Shown: in pieces, positions 15,614-24,367 of the stretch
Numbering within the stretch: the stretch's first letter is position 1
Layout: each line of letters begins with the position of its first letter
From: CANJDH01 sp031430015
GTDB taxonomy: Bacteria > Pseudomonadota > Gammaproteobacteria > Burkholderiales > JAEUOS01
Length of the DNA stretch: 64,000 bases
Assembly (NCBI GenBank): GCA_031430015.1
Contig: JANPAR010000004.1
Span: forward strand, 1 to 64,000
Reading direction: 5' to 3'
The notes under the pieces: generated by a model
What the model saw: only the letters and a program-made list of their open reading frames with translations
Databases searched by the model: none
Told to the model about the DNA's origin: nothing
Made by a program: the position numbers and the translations under genes

Positions 15614-16594
15614 ATGACATTGCGCCCGATTCTCGTTTGGTGTGCCGGCATTGTGCTGGGCGGCTTGGCGCTCGGAGTGGCGGCACAGCAGCCGGCCTTT
15701 CCGTCCAAACCGGTCAAACTGGTGGTCACGGTCAATCCCGGCAATACGGGCGATACGCGCTCGCGCCAGATCGCCGAGAAACTCGGGCCGCTGTTGGGTG
15801 GCACTGTAGTGGTCGAGAACCGCCCCGGCGCGAGCGGCAATATTGCCGCCGAGTTCGTGGCGCGCGCGCCGGCCGACGGCTATACGATCCTGATGGGCCA
15901 CGTGTTCAACATGACCTGGAACCCGCATTTGCTGAAGATGAATTTCGATCCGGTCAAGACCTTGACCGGCATCACCATGGTCTCGGCCGGCCCGCCCTTG
16001 CTGGTAGCGCATCCGAGCATGCCATTCAATACCGTGGGCGAAATGATTGGCTACGCAAAGACCAACCCCGGCAAGCTCAACATGGGCGGCACCACCGGTG
16101 GCGTGGCGCATGTGCTCACCGAGATGATGAAGCAGAGCACCGGCGCCAACATCACCTTTGTGCCGTACAAGGCGGCAGGCGGCCAGATTACGACCGACGT
16201 GGTGGGCAACGTGATTCAACTGTATTTTGATTGGACCGTGACCTTGCAACAACTCATCAACACTGGCCGCGTCAAGGCGCTTGGGGTGGCGAGCGACAAG
16301 CGGCTTTCGGCGGTGCCGAACATTCCAACCTTTGCCGAGAGCGGTTATCCCGGCGGCCTCGATGTGCCATCGTGGCAGGGCTTTTATGCACCGGCCGGAA
16401 CACCGCAGGAAATTCTCGCGCGTATCGCCACGGAGACGGCCAAGGTGCTCAATCTGCCGGAGATCAGGAACGCGTTTGAGTCGACCGGCGGCGTGATTGG
16501 CGGCAATACGCCAGAGCAGTTTCAGGCGTTCACGCTGGCCGAGTACGAACGCTGGGGCAAGGTGATTCGCCAGGCCGGCATCCGGCTGGAGTAA
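15614..16594 (+). CDS. Second Bug-family substrate-binding protein
   Basis: 326 residues with a signal peptide (about 23 residues, then QQPAFPSKPVKLVV), and the conserved LLGGTVVVENRPGASGNIAA and TGGVAHVLTEMMKQ blocks. The binding-cleft signature PGNTGDTR differs from the PGGGTD of the first copy, which suggests a different ligand. It follows the redoxin gene in the same direction. It is a periplasmic receptor; no cognate permease is visible. Confidence 0.95.
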   Translation: MTLRPILVWCAGIVLGGLALGVAAQQPAFPSKPVKLVVTVNPGNTGDTRSRQIAEKLGPLLGGTVVVENRPGASGNIAAEFVARAPADGYTILMGHVFNMTWNPHLLKMNFDPVKTLTGITMVSAGPPLLVAHPSMPFNTVGEMIGYAKTNPGKLNMGGTTGGVAHVLTEMMKQSTGANITFVPYKAAGGQITTDVVGNVIQLYFDWTVTLQQLINTGRVKALGVASDKRLSAVPNIPTFAESGYPGGLDVPSWQGFYAPAGTPQEILARIATETAKVLNLPEIRNAFESTGGVIGGNTPEQFQAFTLAEYERWGKVIRQAGIRLE

Positions 16595-16626
16595 GGGTTG
16601 GCGGCAGCGCGGGAGTCGCGGAGCGC

Positions 16627-17757
16627 TCACGCAGCGCCGAAGCGCAAGGGCACGTGCGTGTGCGCAGTATCGCGGGCCAGGTGGGCGTGAACTACACCGC
16701 CGTCATGCAATTGCACGCCTTCGCGCAGGGGCGTATCCGACTCGACGGCGGCCCGAAAACCCTTGGTACACAAGGCTTTCACGAAGGGCAGGCTGGCCGC
16801 TTCGAGTGCCAGCGTGGCGGTGCGCGCGACCGCGGCGGGCAGGTTGGGCACGCAGCCATGCACGATGCCTTCCTCAACATAGAACGGTGCCGAGTGTGAA
16901 GTCGGGCGCGAGGTCTCGCTGATACCCTTCTGGTCAATGCCGATGTCGATGAAGACGGAGCCTGACCGCATGCTGCGCAGCATCGCCCGCGTGATCAAGG
17001 TAGGGCTGGTCTGGCCCGGGTTGAGAACCGCGCCGATCACCACATCGGCATCGGAGATTTCACGCGCGAGAGTGGCTGCGTCGTAGACGTGGGTAGCGAG
17101 CGTGGCCGGCGCCTTGTGATTTGAGGACAGATGGGCTGCATCGAGTGCATCGAGACGCCTGCGCGAACGTGCGAACACTACCGTGGCGCAGCCCAGTGCG
17201 AGTGCGACATGAGCGGCGTTGGAGCCCGATGCGCCCGCGCCGATGATGACTACCTTGCCCGGCGCCACGGATGGGGTGCCTTGCAACAGCACGCCCGCGC
17301 CGCCATGAATTTTCTGCAGCGCGAGCATCGCCATCTGGATCGCGAGGCGTCCGGCGATCTCGGACATCGGCCTGAGAATCGGCAAGCCACTCGACTGCCC
17401 CACTGTCTCGAATGCAATTGCAGTGACGCGTGCATTGAGACACGCCCGCAGCGCCGCCGGTGTGGGCGCGAAATGCTGGAAGCAGAAGGTGATGAGACCA
17501 GGGCGCAACAGTGCGTGTTCCTGCGGGTAGATTTCCTTGACTTTAACCACAAGGTTCGCCGCGTAGACGTCACGTGCGTCCGGCGCGATACGCGCCCCGG
17601 CGGCAATGTAGTGCGCGTCGCCAAAGCCGGTGCCAAGGCCTGCGCCGGTTTCGATGCGCACTTCGTGCCCGGCGCGGACCAGCTCACGTGTGCCATCAGG
17701 CGTAAGGCCGACGCGGAATTCACCGTCCTTGACCTCGCGTGGAACGCCAACAATCAT
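16627..17757 (-). CDS. ald: Alanine dehydrogenase
   Basis: 376 residues of the Ald/PntA family. It starts MIVGVPREVKDGEFRVGLTP, with VVKVKEIYPQEHALL bearing the substrate lysine and FCFQHFAP bearing the catalytic histidine. The NAD-binding loop is VIIGAGASGSNAA. It reversibly converts L-alanine to pyruvate and ammonia with NAD. The central region has GSVFIDIGIDQKG. A lone gene on the minus strand. Confidence 0.93.
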   Translation of the reverse strand: MIVGVPREVKDGEFRVGLTPDGTRELVRAGHEVRIETGAGLGTGFGDAHYIAAGARIAPDARDVYAANLVVKVKEIYPQEHALLRPGLITFCFQHFAPTPAALRACLNARVTAIAFETVGQSSGLPILRPMSEIAGRLAIQMAMLALQKIHGGAGVLLQGTPSVAPGKVVIIGAGASGSNAAHVALALGCATVVFARSRRRLDALDAAHLSSNHKAPATLATHVYDAATLAREISDADVVIGAVLNPGQTSPTLITRAMLRSMRSGSVFIDIGIDQKGISETSRPTSHSAPFYVEEGIVHGCVPNLPAAVARTATLALEAASLPFVKALCTKGFRAAVESDTPLREGVQLHDGGVVHAHLARDTAHTHVPLRFGAA

Positions 17758-17856
17758 CGCAGCAGTTGATTCATCGAGGCGGCGCGGGGCGCGCGGGCAG
17801 ACCTGGGGTGCAGTTGTAATTCACACATGACCTGCTGGCGGCTGAAGTGCGCCGGC

Positions 17857-18900
17857 TCAGGGGCGCCGCAGCGCACGTGCCGCTTCGGCCACCAGACCCG
17901 GTCCGCGATATACCAACCCGGTGTAGAACTGCACAAGACTCGCGCCCGCTTCGATCTTGGCCTGCGCATCCGCACCACTCATGATGCCGCCGACGCCGAT
18001 GATTGGCAACGTGCCATCGAGATGTTTGGCGAGCTGGCGGATCACGCGGTTTGATGGCTGAAAAACTGGCGCGCCCGAGAGTCCGCCGGTCTCGTCAGCA
18101 TGCGGCAGGCCATGCACGGTGTCGCGCGTGATGGTCGTATTGGTGGCAATCACGCCATCGATCTTGTGCTTGACCAGCAGCTTGGCGATGCCTTCGATCT
18201 GTGTATCGTCGAGGTCAGGTGCGATTTTGAGCAGCAGCGGCACGTATTTGCTGTGCCGGCCGGCGAGCCTCTCCTGTTCGCGCTTCATGCGTTTCATGAT
18301 GCCCGCGAGTTCGTCCTCGTTTTGCAACTGCCGCAGATTTTTGGTGTTGGGAGACGATACGTTGACGGTGGCGAACTGCACGTGCGAATAGGTCTTGACG
18401 TAGCAATGCGCATAGTCTTCGACAGCGGTGTCGAGCGGTGTGTCGAGATTCTTGCCGAGATTGACGCCGATGATGCCTTTGTATTTCGTCGCCTTGAGAC
18501 GTTCAACCAAAAAATCCACGCCCAGATTGTTGAAGCCCAAGCGGTTGATGATGGCGCGCGCCTTGGGCAATCGGAACACCCGTGGCTTGGGATTGCCCGG
18601 CTGCGGGCGCGGCGTGACGCCACCGAGTTCGAGAAAGCCGAAGCCGAGGGCGCCAAAGCCTGCGATGCATTCGCCGTTTTTGTCGGCACCGGCTGCGAGA
18701 CCGACGGGGTTGGGGAAGGTAATGCCCATCACTGTACGTGGGTCGGCAGGGACCGGTGGCGCCACGGCGCGCAAGGCAAGGCGGCCAGGTGCAGTGGCTG
18801 CCATCGCGCTCAGGCTCTTCATCGTCAGCGCATGCGCGTCTTCGGCGTCGAGACGGAACAGCGCGGTGCGTGCGAGGGGATAGAAGGCGCTCAGCGTCAT
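17857..18900 (-). CDS. pyrD: Dihydroorotate dehydrogenase, quinone-dependent (class 2)
   Basis: 347 residues. It has the class 2 N-terminal membrane-associated helix (LSAFYPLARTALFRLDAEDAH) and then the FMN barrel. The catalytic serine motif is NVSSPNTKNLR; VGLAAGADKNGECI and the C-terminal GVGGIMSGADAQAKIEAGAS are also present. It oxidises dihydroorotate to orotate in pyrimidine synthesis and passes electrons to quinone at the membrane. The ATG is at 18900. It is preceded by the LOG gene on the same strand. Confidence 0.97.
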   Translation of the reverse strand: MTLSAFYPLARTALFRLDAEDAHALTMKSLSAMAATAPGRLALRAVAPPVPADPRTVMGITFPNPVGLAAGADKNGECIAGFGALGFGFLELGGVTPRPQPGNPKPRVFRLPKARAIINRLGFNNLGVDFLVERLKATKYKGIIGVNLGKNLDTPLDTAVEDYAHCYVKTYSHVQFATVNVSSPNTKNLRQLQNEDELAGIMKRMKREQERLAGRHSKYVPLLLKIAPDLDDTQIEGIAKLLVKHKIDGVIATNTTITRDTVHGLPHADETGGLSGAPVFQPSNRVIRQLAKHLDGTLPIIGVGGIMSGADAQAKIEAGASLVQFYTGLVYRGPGLVAEAARALRRP

Positions 18901-18939
18901 GGCGTCAATGCATTACCCGAGCCACCGCAAGCGAAAAGG

Positions 18940-19506
18940 TCAAATCCATTTCGACACTTCGGATGGCTTGTAGCGCGCGAGGGCATCGAGAGTCACGCCC
19001 ACGTCTTCGCTTACGAACAACCACTCCTTTTGCCGGGCGGGTAAAAAACCATCGGCAATCATGCGCTCGATTTGCGCAAGAAAGGGGTCGTAAAAGCCGT
19101 TGGTATTGACGATGCCAATCGGCTTCTTCAAGCCGCCCAATTGCGCGCGGCTCCACATATCGCCGGTTTCCTCTATCGTGCCGATGCCGCCGGGCAGCAC
19201 CAGGAAGGCATCACACAACTCGGCAAAGCGATGCTTGCGCTCGGCCATGGTGGTCACTACCTCGCAGGTCTGGATGCGCGGGTGCATCAATTCGAGGTCT
19301 TTGAGGTAGTGGGTGATGACGCCATGCACGACCCCACCGGCATCGAGTGCAGCATCGGCCACAACACCCATCAGCCCGCGATGACCGCCGCCGTAGACCA
19401 GCGTCAAGCCGCGCTGTGCGATCACGCGCCCCGCATGTTGTGTGGCTTCGCGATAGACCGGATTGTTACCGGGGTTTGAACCGCAAAAAACGGCGACGGA
19501 TTTCAT
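18940..19506 (-). CDS. LOG family protein (cytokinin riboside 5'-monophosphate phosphoribohydrolase-like)
   Basis: 188 residues from the ATG at 19506 (MKSVAVFCGSNPGNNPV), which fits the family start; the frame extends upstream without family similarity. Hallmarks are the Rossmann-like VYGGGHRGLMG and PGGIGTIEE. LOG proteins cleave the ribose phosphate from N6-modified AMP or from nucleoside monophosphates. It lies 39 bases upstream of pyrD in the same direction and may be cotranscribed. Confidence 0.9.
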   Translation of the reverse strand: MKSVAVFCGSNPGNNPVYREATQHAGRVIAQRGLTLVYGGGHRGLMGVVADAALDAGGVVHGVITHYLKDLELMHPRIQTCEVVTTMAERKHRFAELCDAFLVLPGGIGTIEETGDMWSRAQLGGLKKPIGIVNTNGFYDPFLAQIERMIADGFLPARQKEWLFVSEDVGVTLDALARYKPSEVSKWI

Positions 19507-19669
19507 GAACAGTGGCGGCAGATGCAGGGGAAATGTAGAGGAGGATTTTACCGGTCTGCGGAGGAGTGGCGCTGAGCTGTATTTGTTGTGTGGAACGTGT
19601 CGTGCCCCATAGCAGACGGCGGCGCATGGCATACAATCCCGCCCTTCTGCAACACCCGGCCTGCCTCTT

Positions 19670-19711
19670 GCTTCAGCTTAGGGCTCAATGCTGCTTCAAG
19701 CTTAAGTCTCA
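19670..19711. repeat. Imperfect direct repeat in the DUF3579 leader
   Basis: GCTTCAGCTTAGGGCTCA (19670-19687) is repeated as GCTTCAAGCTTAAGTCTCA (19693-19711) just before the DUF3579 start. A TACAAT hexamer lies upstream, at 19632. Confidence 0.55.
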
Positions 19712-19721
19712 CACCACCTAC

Positions 19722-20012
19722 ATGGCTGCCGAATCCCTCGAATTTGTGATCATGGGTACCACCCAGGATGGCAAAACGTTTCGTCCCAGCGACTGGGCCG
19801 AGCGTCTCGCGGGGTGCATGTCGTCATTCGGTGGCGACGGCCGTTTGGGTTACTCGCCGTATTGCTTCCCGATCACGTCGGCCAATGTGCGCTGCGTGGT
19901 TGTTGACGTGCGCCTCAAGGAGTTGGAGCCAATGGCGCATGCCTTCCTGCTCAATTTCGCCAAGGACAATGATCTCAATACAAGGCCCGGGCGAATCAAG
20001 GAGCGCGACTAG
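19722..20012 (+). CDS. DUF3579 family protein
   Basis: 96 residues starting at ATG 19722 (MAAESLEFVIMGTTQDGKTF), chosen because the family begins there; the open frame is longer. Key motif FRPSDWAERLAGCMSSFG, then VRCVVVDVRLKELEPMA and FLLNFAKDNDL. It is a small betaproteobacterial family of unknown function and is probably cytoplasmic. It is followed by a shared terminator with the convergent rpsT. Confidence 0.9.
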   Translation: MAAESLEFVIMGTTQDGKTFRPSDWAERLAGCMSSFGGDGRLGYSPYCFPITSANVRCVVVDVRLKELEPMAHAFLLNFAKDNDLNTRPGRIKERD

Positions 20013-20147
20013 CGCAAAGTCTGACCGGGCTGTGCTTCAGATCAGGGCATGGCCTCAGTTGGTCTCGATTGGCCGCTATTTGCGCGAATCAATCGAGGCA
20101 GCAAAAAGAGAGGCAATAACAAAGAGGTAACCGAAAATCGAGGCAAT

Positions 20148-20175
20148 AAAAAAGCCGCCCGCAGGCGGCTTTTTT
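20148..20175. terminator. Bidirectional intrinsic terminator between DUF3579 and rpsT
   Basis: Stem GCCGCC/GGCGGC around the loop CGCA, flanked by an A-run before and a T-run after, so it works in both directions for the convergent genes. Confidence 0.92.
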
Positions 20176-20192
20176 ATTCAGTCAACAGTCAA

Positions 20193-20486
20193 TCAAGCCA
20201 TAGCCTTGACAGCAGCAGCGAGACGGCTCTTGTCGCGCGATGCCTTGTTCTTGTGCACGATGCGCTTATCGGCAATGCTGTCAATCACGCTTTGGGCGGT
20301 CTTGAACGAATCAGCTGCAACCTTCTTGTCGCCAGCAACGACGGCTTTGCGCACCGTCTTGATCGCGGTGCGCAGTTTGGAGCGCAGGCTGGAATTGCGT
20401 GCGTTCTCTTTGAGTCCTTGACGTGCGCGCTTGCGGCCTGAGGCCAGGCGCACGATCTTTTGCTTTGCTTTTTGTCCGGTAGCCAT
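20193..20486 (-). CDS. rpsT: Small ribosomal subunit protein S20 (bS20)
   Basis: 97 residues, highly basic. The family pattern KRARQGLKENARNSSLRSKLRT and KNKASRDKSRLAAAVKAM is present. S20 binds 16S rRNA early in assembly. The N-terminus (MATGQKAKQKIVRLASG) is longer than the usual MANxxQARKRARQ start; the ATG is preserved. The gene is preceded by a strong promoter on the minus strand and ends at a shared terminator. Confidence 0.97.
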   Translation of the reverse strand: MATGQKAKQKIVRLASGRKRARQGLKENARNSSLRSKLRTAIKTVRKAVVAGDKKVAADSFKTAQSVIDSIADKRIVHKNKASRDKSRLAAAVKAMA

Positions 20487-20534
20487 GAATACTCGAAAAA
20501 AATGTTGGGATGGGTGGAAATCGGGTAATCAATG

Positions 20535-20564
20535 ATTATAGCAAATTCAAGGGCTTATTGGCAA
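20535..20564 (-). promoter_or_regulatory. rpsT promoter
   Basis: Reading the minus strand: -35 TTGCCA (20559-20564), an 18-bp spacer, and -10 TATAAT (20535-20540, perfect). The expected start site is about 40 bases before the rpsT ATG at 20486. Confidence 0.75.
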
Positions 20565-20764
20565 ATTTATCGCGTATTTTTGCTCTTGCGAGGGGCATGC
20601 AAGCGCGGTTCGCCTGCGCGCCGGCAAACTGCCCCCCCGTCTTTGCCGGCCTCGATTGCCCCGTTCGGTCTTCCGGGGCCAATTTGACAAAATGGTGTGG
20701 CGGCGAGAGACAAAAATCACCGCGCTGCCTCTTTTCGAGCAGGAGTTACGCACTGCACGACCGG

Positions 20765-20770
20765 TATACT
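20765..20770 (+). promoter_or_regulatory. Candidate -10 box just upstream of murJ
   Basis: TATACT ends 6 bases before the GTG chosen for murJ. A start about 7 bases downstream would give an almost leaderless transcript. No convincing -35 is seen, so this is tentative. Confidence 0.3.
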
Positions 20771-20776
20771 TCCCTT

Positions 20777-22477
20777 GTGAACCTTCTGGGCGCTCTCGCA
20801 AAAGTCAGTGGCTTTACGCTGCTGTCGCGCATTACCGGCCTCGCCCGCGAGTTTTTGATCGCCCGTGCGTTTGGTGCGAGTCTCTATACCGACGCGTTTT
20901 TCGTCGCGTTCCGCATTCCCAATTTGCTGCGCCGGTTGTTTGCCGAGGGTGCATTCTCGCAAGCGTTTGTGCCGATCCTGGCGCAGACCAAAAACGCGGC
21001 TGACAAGACAGGGGGCGGCGCGGCTGACAACGCGGGCAATAGCGTGGTCGACGATGCAGGCGACGACGCCAGCGTCCGCTCGCTGATCGATCACACTTTC
21101 GGCATGCTGGCGCTGCTGCTGGCCATCACCACGCTGCTGGGCGTGATCGCTGCACCTCTCATCATCTACGTCAGCGCACCGGGCTTTGCCGCCGATGCGC
21201 CCAAGTTTGCGGTGACGGTGGCGATGCTGAAGCTCACCTTTCCCTACATTCTCTTCATTTCGCTCACCGCATTTGCCGGTGCGGTGCTCAACACCTGGGG
21301 ACGGTTTTCGGTGCCGGCGTTTACGCCGGTGCTGCTCAATCTCTCGTTTATTGCCTGCGCCTTGTGGCTCGCGCCCCATGTCGAGCCGCCGGTGATGGCG
21401 CTGGCGTGGGCGGTGCTGATTGGTGGCGTGGTGCAACTCGCGTTTCAGTGGCCGGCGCTGCGGCGCATCGGCATGACGCCGCGTTTTCGCTTTGACTGGA
21501 AGCATGCGGGCGTGCGCCGCATCCTGCGCCAAATGGGGCCCGCATTGTTCGGTGTGTCAGTGGCGCAAATAAGCTTGTTGATCAACACGATCATCGCTTC
21601 TTTTTTGGTCAGCGGCAGCGTGTCGTGGCTCTACTACGCGGATCGCTTGATGGAGTTTCCGGCTGGCATGCTGGGAGTTGCGCTCGGCACGATATTGCTG
21701 CCGAGTCTGTCGAAGGCAGCGGCTGCCGGGGCAGGCGCGATACCGGCAGGCCAAACCGGGCAGAATGCTGCGGGCGAGAAGGCGGTGCTCGAAGCGGTGC
21801 ACAAGGCGGCAAACACGGCAGCGCGCGAAGCGGGTAACAATGAGTTCTCCCAATTGCTTGACTGGGGGCTGCGCCTCACATTTTTGCTGGCCTTGCCCGC
21901 TGCGCTCGGGCTGGCGATGCTGGCAACCCCGCTGGTGAGCACGCTATATCACTATGGTGCTTTTGCCGCGCACGACGTCGAGCAAACACGCGTCGCGCTG
22001 GTGGCTTACGCCGCAGGTTTGATCGGCTTGATTCTGGTGAAGGTTCTGGCACCCGGTTTTTATGCGCGCGGTGACATTCGCACGCCGGTAAAGATCGCGG
22101 TGTTCACGCTCGTTCTCACGCAGGCGATGAATCTGGCGTTTGTGGGCATGCTCCAGCACGCCGGTCTCGCGCTGGCGATTGGCCTGGGCGCCTGCTTCAA
22201 CGCGTTTTTGCTCTGGCGTGGCTTGCAACGCGCTGGCAGCTACGTGGCGCAACCGGGCTGGGCGGTGTTTGGCCTCAAGGTGGCGCTCGCGCTGGCCACG
22301 ATGGGGGCGCTGCTATGGGCGCTGGATCCCGGTGCCGCGCGCTGGCTGGCGCTGCAAGCAAGCCCGTGGCAGCGGGTGGCGGCGCTGGCGGGGATTGTCA
22401 GCGCGGGCGCGATGGTGTATTTTTGCGTCTTGGGTTTGGCTGGATTTCGGATCCGCGATTTCAAGAGAAACGTCTAG
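20777..22477 (+). CDS. murJ: Lipid II flippase MurJ (MviN)
   Basis: 566 residues from GTG 20777. Family opening NLLGALAKVSGFTLLSRITGLAREF and AFGASLYTDAFFVAFRIPNLLRRLFAEGAFSQAFVP (quoted in pieces); multiple membrane segments with the MVF transporter signature. It moves lipid II across the inner membrane in peptidoglycan synthesis. Two alanine/asparagine-rich insertions are unusual: residues about 75-100 (from KNAADKTGGG to DDASVRS) and a longer one around 315-355 (AAAAGAGAIPAGQTGQNAAGEK). Both fall in predicted loops. The longer open frame from 20510 lacks family similarity, so the start near 20777 is preferred. It is followed 9 bases later by sirB1. Confidence 0.93.
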   Translation: MNLLGALAKVSGFTLLSRITGLAREFLIARAFGASLYTDAFFVAFRIPNLLRRLFAEGAFSQAFVPILAQTKNAADKTGGGAADNAGNSVVDDAGDDASVRSLIDHTFGMLALLLAITTLLGVIAAPLIIYVSAPGFAADAPKFAVTVAMLKLTFPYILFISLTAFAGAVLNTWGRFSVPAFTPVLLNLSFIACALWLAPHVEPPVMALAWAVLIGGVVQLAFQWPALRRIGMTPRFRFDWKHAGVRRILRQMGPALFGVSVAQISLLINTIIASFLVSGSVSWLYYADRLMEFPAGMLGVALGTILLPSLSKAAAAGAGAIPAGQTGQNAAGEKAVLEAVHKAANTAAREAGNNEFSQLLDWGLRLTFLLALPAALGLAMLATPLVSTLYHYGAFAAHDVEQTRVALVAYAAGLIGLILVKVLAPGFYARGDIRTPVKIAVFTLVLTQAMNLAFVGMLQHAGLALAIGLGACFNAFLLWRGLQRAGSYVAQPGWAVFGLKVALALATMGALLWALDPGAARWLALQASPWQRVAALAGIVSAGAMVYFCVLGLAGFRIRDFKRNV

Positions 22478-22486
22478 ACAGGAACG

Positions 22487-23335
22487 TTGGGCTTGACGAA
22501 CGAACCTTTGCAGCGCTTTCGCGATGCTGTCGCGCCGGAGCGCGTAAAAATTGATTTGGCCGAGGCCGCGCTGTTGTGCGCGCAGGACACCTATCCTGAT
22601 CTCGATATCCGCAGTCAGCTCGATACGCTCGAAGCGCTCGCGGCCAAATTGCGCAACCGCTTGCCTGCCGATTTTTCGGTGACTCACCGTCTGGTAGCAC
22701 TCAACAATTATCTGTTCAGCGAACTCGGCTTCTCGGGGAATGCGGACTCGTATTACGATCCACGCAACAGTTTTTTGAACGATGTGATCGAGCGCAAGAC
22801 CGGCATCCCGATCACGCTGTCGATTTTGTATTTGGAGATTGGGCAGCGGCTTGGATTGAAGTTGAAAGGGGTCTCGTTCCCCGGCCATTTTTTGGTCAAG
22901 GTGCGCGTCAGCGGTGGTGAGCTGGTGCTTGACCCGTTCGCTGGCGGGCGCTCATTGTCGGAGGAAGATTTGCGTGAACGGCTGGCGCAATTCACCGGTC
23001 CCAACGCGGCCAAGGATTTGCCGCTGGAAGACTTTCTCGAGACCGCCACGCCGCGCCAGATTCTCGCGCGCCTGCTGCGCAATCTCAAAGGCATCTACCT
23101 AGAAGCCAAGGAGTTTGACAAGGCGTTAGGGGTGATGAACCGGCTCGTCATTCTGCTGCCCGAGGTGCCTGAGGAGCGGCGCGACCGCGGTGTGGTCTAC
23201 GCGCAGCTGGAGTGTCCGCGCGCCGCGCAGGATGATTTGAGCCATTACGCGAGTGAACGCCCCAAGGCCGACGATGCGGAGGCGATTGCCGCGCAACTGG
23301 CGGCAGTGACGATAGCGGCGGCGCGGCTGAATTAG
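22487..23335 (+). CDS. SirB1 family protein (transglutaminase-like and TPR)
   Basis: 282 residues with a TTG start at 22487 (MGLTNEPLQRFRD). The core DPRNSFLNDVIERKTGIPITL (in two parts) and YLEIGQRLGLKLKGVSFPGHFLVKV are diagnostic of SirB1, with a transglutaminase-like fold followed by a C-terminal tetratricopeptide-like region. Function is uncertain; related proteins may influence protein synthesis factors or regulators. It is close downstream of murJ and probably cotranscribed with it. Confidence 0.9.
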   Translation: MGLTNEPLQRFRDAVAPERVKIDLAEAALLCAQDTYPDLDIRSQLDTLEALAAKLRNRLPADFSVTHRLVALNNYLFSELGFSGNADSYYDPRNSFLNDVIERKTGIPITLSILYLEIGQRLGLKLKGVSFPGHFLVKVRVSGGELVLDPFAGGRSLSEEDLRERLAQFTGPNAAKDLPLEDFLETATPRQILARLLRNLKGIYLEAKEFDKALGVMNRLVILLPEVPEERRDRGVVYAQLECPRAAQDDLSHYASERPKADDAEAIAAQLAAVTIAAARLN

Positions 23336-23448
23336 CGCAAACTGCGAAAAACCGCTTCTACCAATGGTTTCAGCGGCATAGGACCGCAGAACCGCACCCC
23401 AGGCGGCGCGCAGGCTGGGGCATGACCTGCGCAGCGGCTCCAGAAACC

Positions 23449-24210
23449 TCAACGCGGTGCCATGCGGATCGCGCCGTCCAATCGAATCGTCTCGCCATTG
23501 AGCATTTCGTTCTCGATGATGTGCTTGGCCAGGCTGGCGTATTCATCGGGGCGGCCGAGGCGCGAGGGGAAGGGCACTTGTTTGCCGAGCGACTCTTGCA
23601 CTTCAGGCGGCAGGCCGTTCAGTAGGGGCGTGAGGAACAGGCCAGGCGCAATCGTCACGCAGCGTATGCCGTCGCGTGACAAATCGCGTGCAACGGGCAG
23701 GGTCATGCCGACGATGCCCCCTTTTGATGCTGCGTACGCGGCTTGCCCAATTTGGCCGTCATAGGCAGCGACCGATGCCGTGTTGATGAGCACGCCGCGC
23801 TCGCCCGCAGCATTGGGCTGGTTGTTCAGCATCGCAGTGGCGGCGAGGCGAATCATGTTGAAGGTGCCGATCAGGTTGATCTGGATCACGCGCGTGAAGC
23901 CGGCCAGTTTGTGCGGCCCGTTCTTGCCGGTGGTCTTTTCCGCCGTGCCGATGCCGGCGCAATTGACGAGGCCGTTGACGCCGCCAAAGGCTTTCACCGT
24001 GGCGTCCACCGCAGCTTGGCCGTCAGCTTCACTGGTGACATCACACTTGATGAAGATGCCCCCGGTCTCTTTGGCGAGCGCGTTGCCGAGATCCGCGTTG
24101 AGGTCAGCGATGGCGACCTTGCCGCCGTTCGCGGCGATCAGCTTGACTGTGGCGGCGCCCAAGCCTGATGCGCCGCCAGTGACCAGAAATGCATTGCCCT
24201 TGATGTCCAT
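23449..24210 (-). CDS. SDR-family 3-hydroxyacyl-CoA dehydrogenase-like oxidoreductase
   Basis: 253 residues of the short-chain dehydrogenase fold: Rossmann motif LVTGGASGLGAAT at about residues 9-21, NCAGI, and the active-site YAASKGG (Y-x-x-x-K). The sequence pattern (MDIKGNAFLVTGG, GVLINTASVAAYDGQIGQ) fits the HSD17B10-like 3-hydroxyacyl-CoA dehydrogenases used in fatty acid or branched amino acid degradation. The ATG at 24210 has a purine-rich GGGAAC before it. A lone gene on the minus strand. Confidence 0.92.
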   Translation of the reverse strand: MDIKGNAFLVTGGASGLGAATVKLIAANGGKVAIADLNADLGNALAKETGGIFIKCDVTSEADGQAAVDATVKAFGGVNGLVNCAGIGTAEKTTGKNGPHKLAGFTRVIQINLIGTFNMIRLAATAMLNNQPNAAGERGVLINTASVAAYDGQIGQAAYAASKGGIVGMTLPVARDLSRDGIRCVTIAPGLFLTPLLNGLPPEVQESLGKQVPFPSRLGRPDEYASLAKHIIENEMLNGETIRLDGAIRMAPR

Positions 24211-24367
24211 GTGAGTTCCCTTGTGTGTGGATGCGAATGCGGAATTTTAGCGGCGCAAGCAAGGGTGCAAGAGCGCGAGCGGCAAACCGCCACCTGCCTG
24301 AGGCGCACTGCCGCACGCCAGTGCCCGCTTTTACCATCTTGTACCGCCGGTGCCGCTCGTTCCCAGG

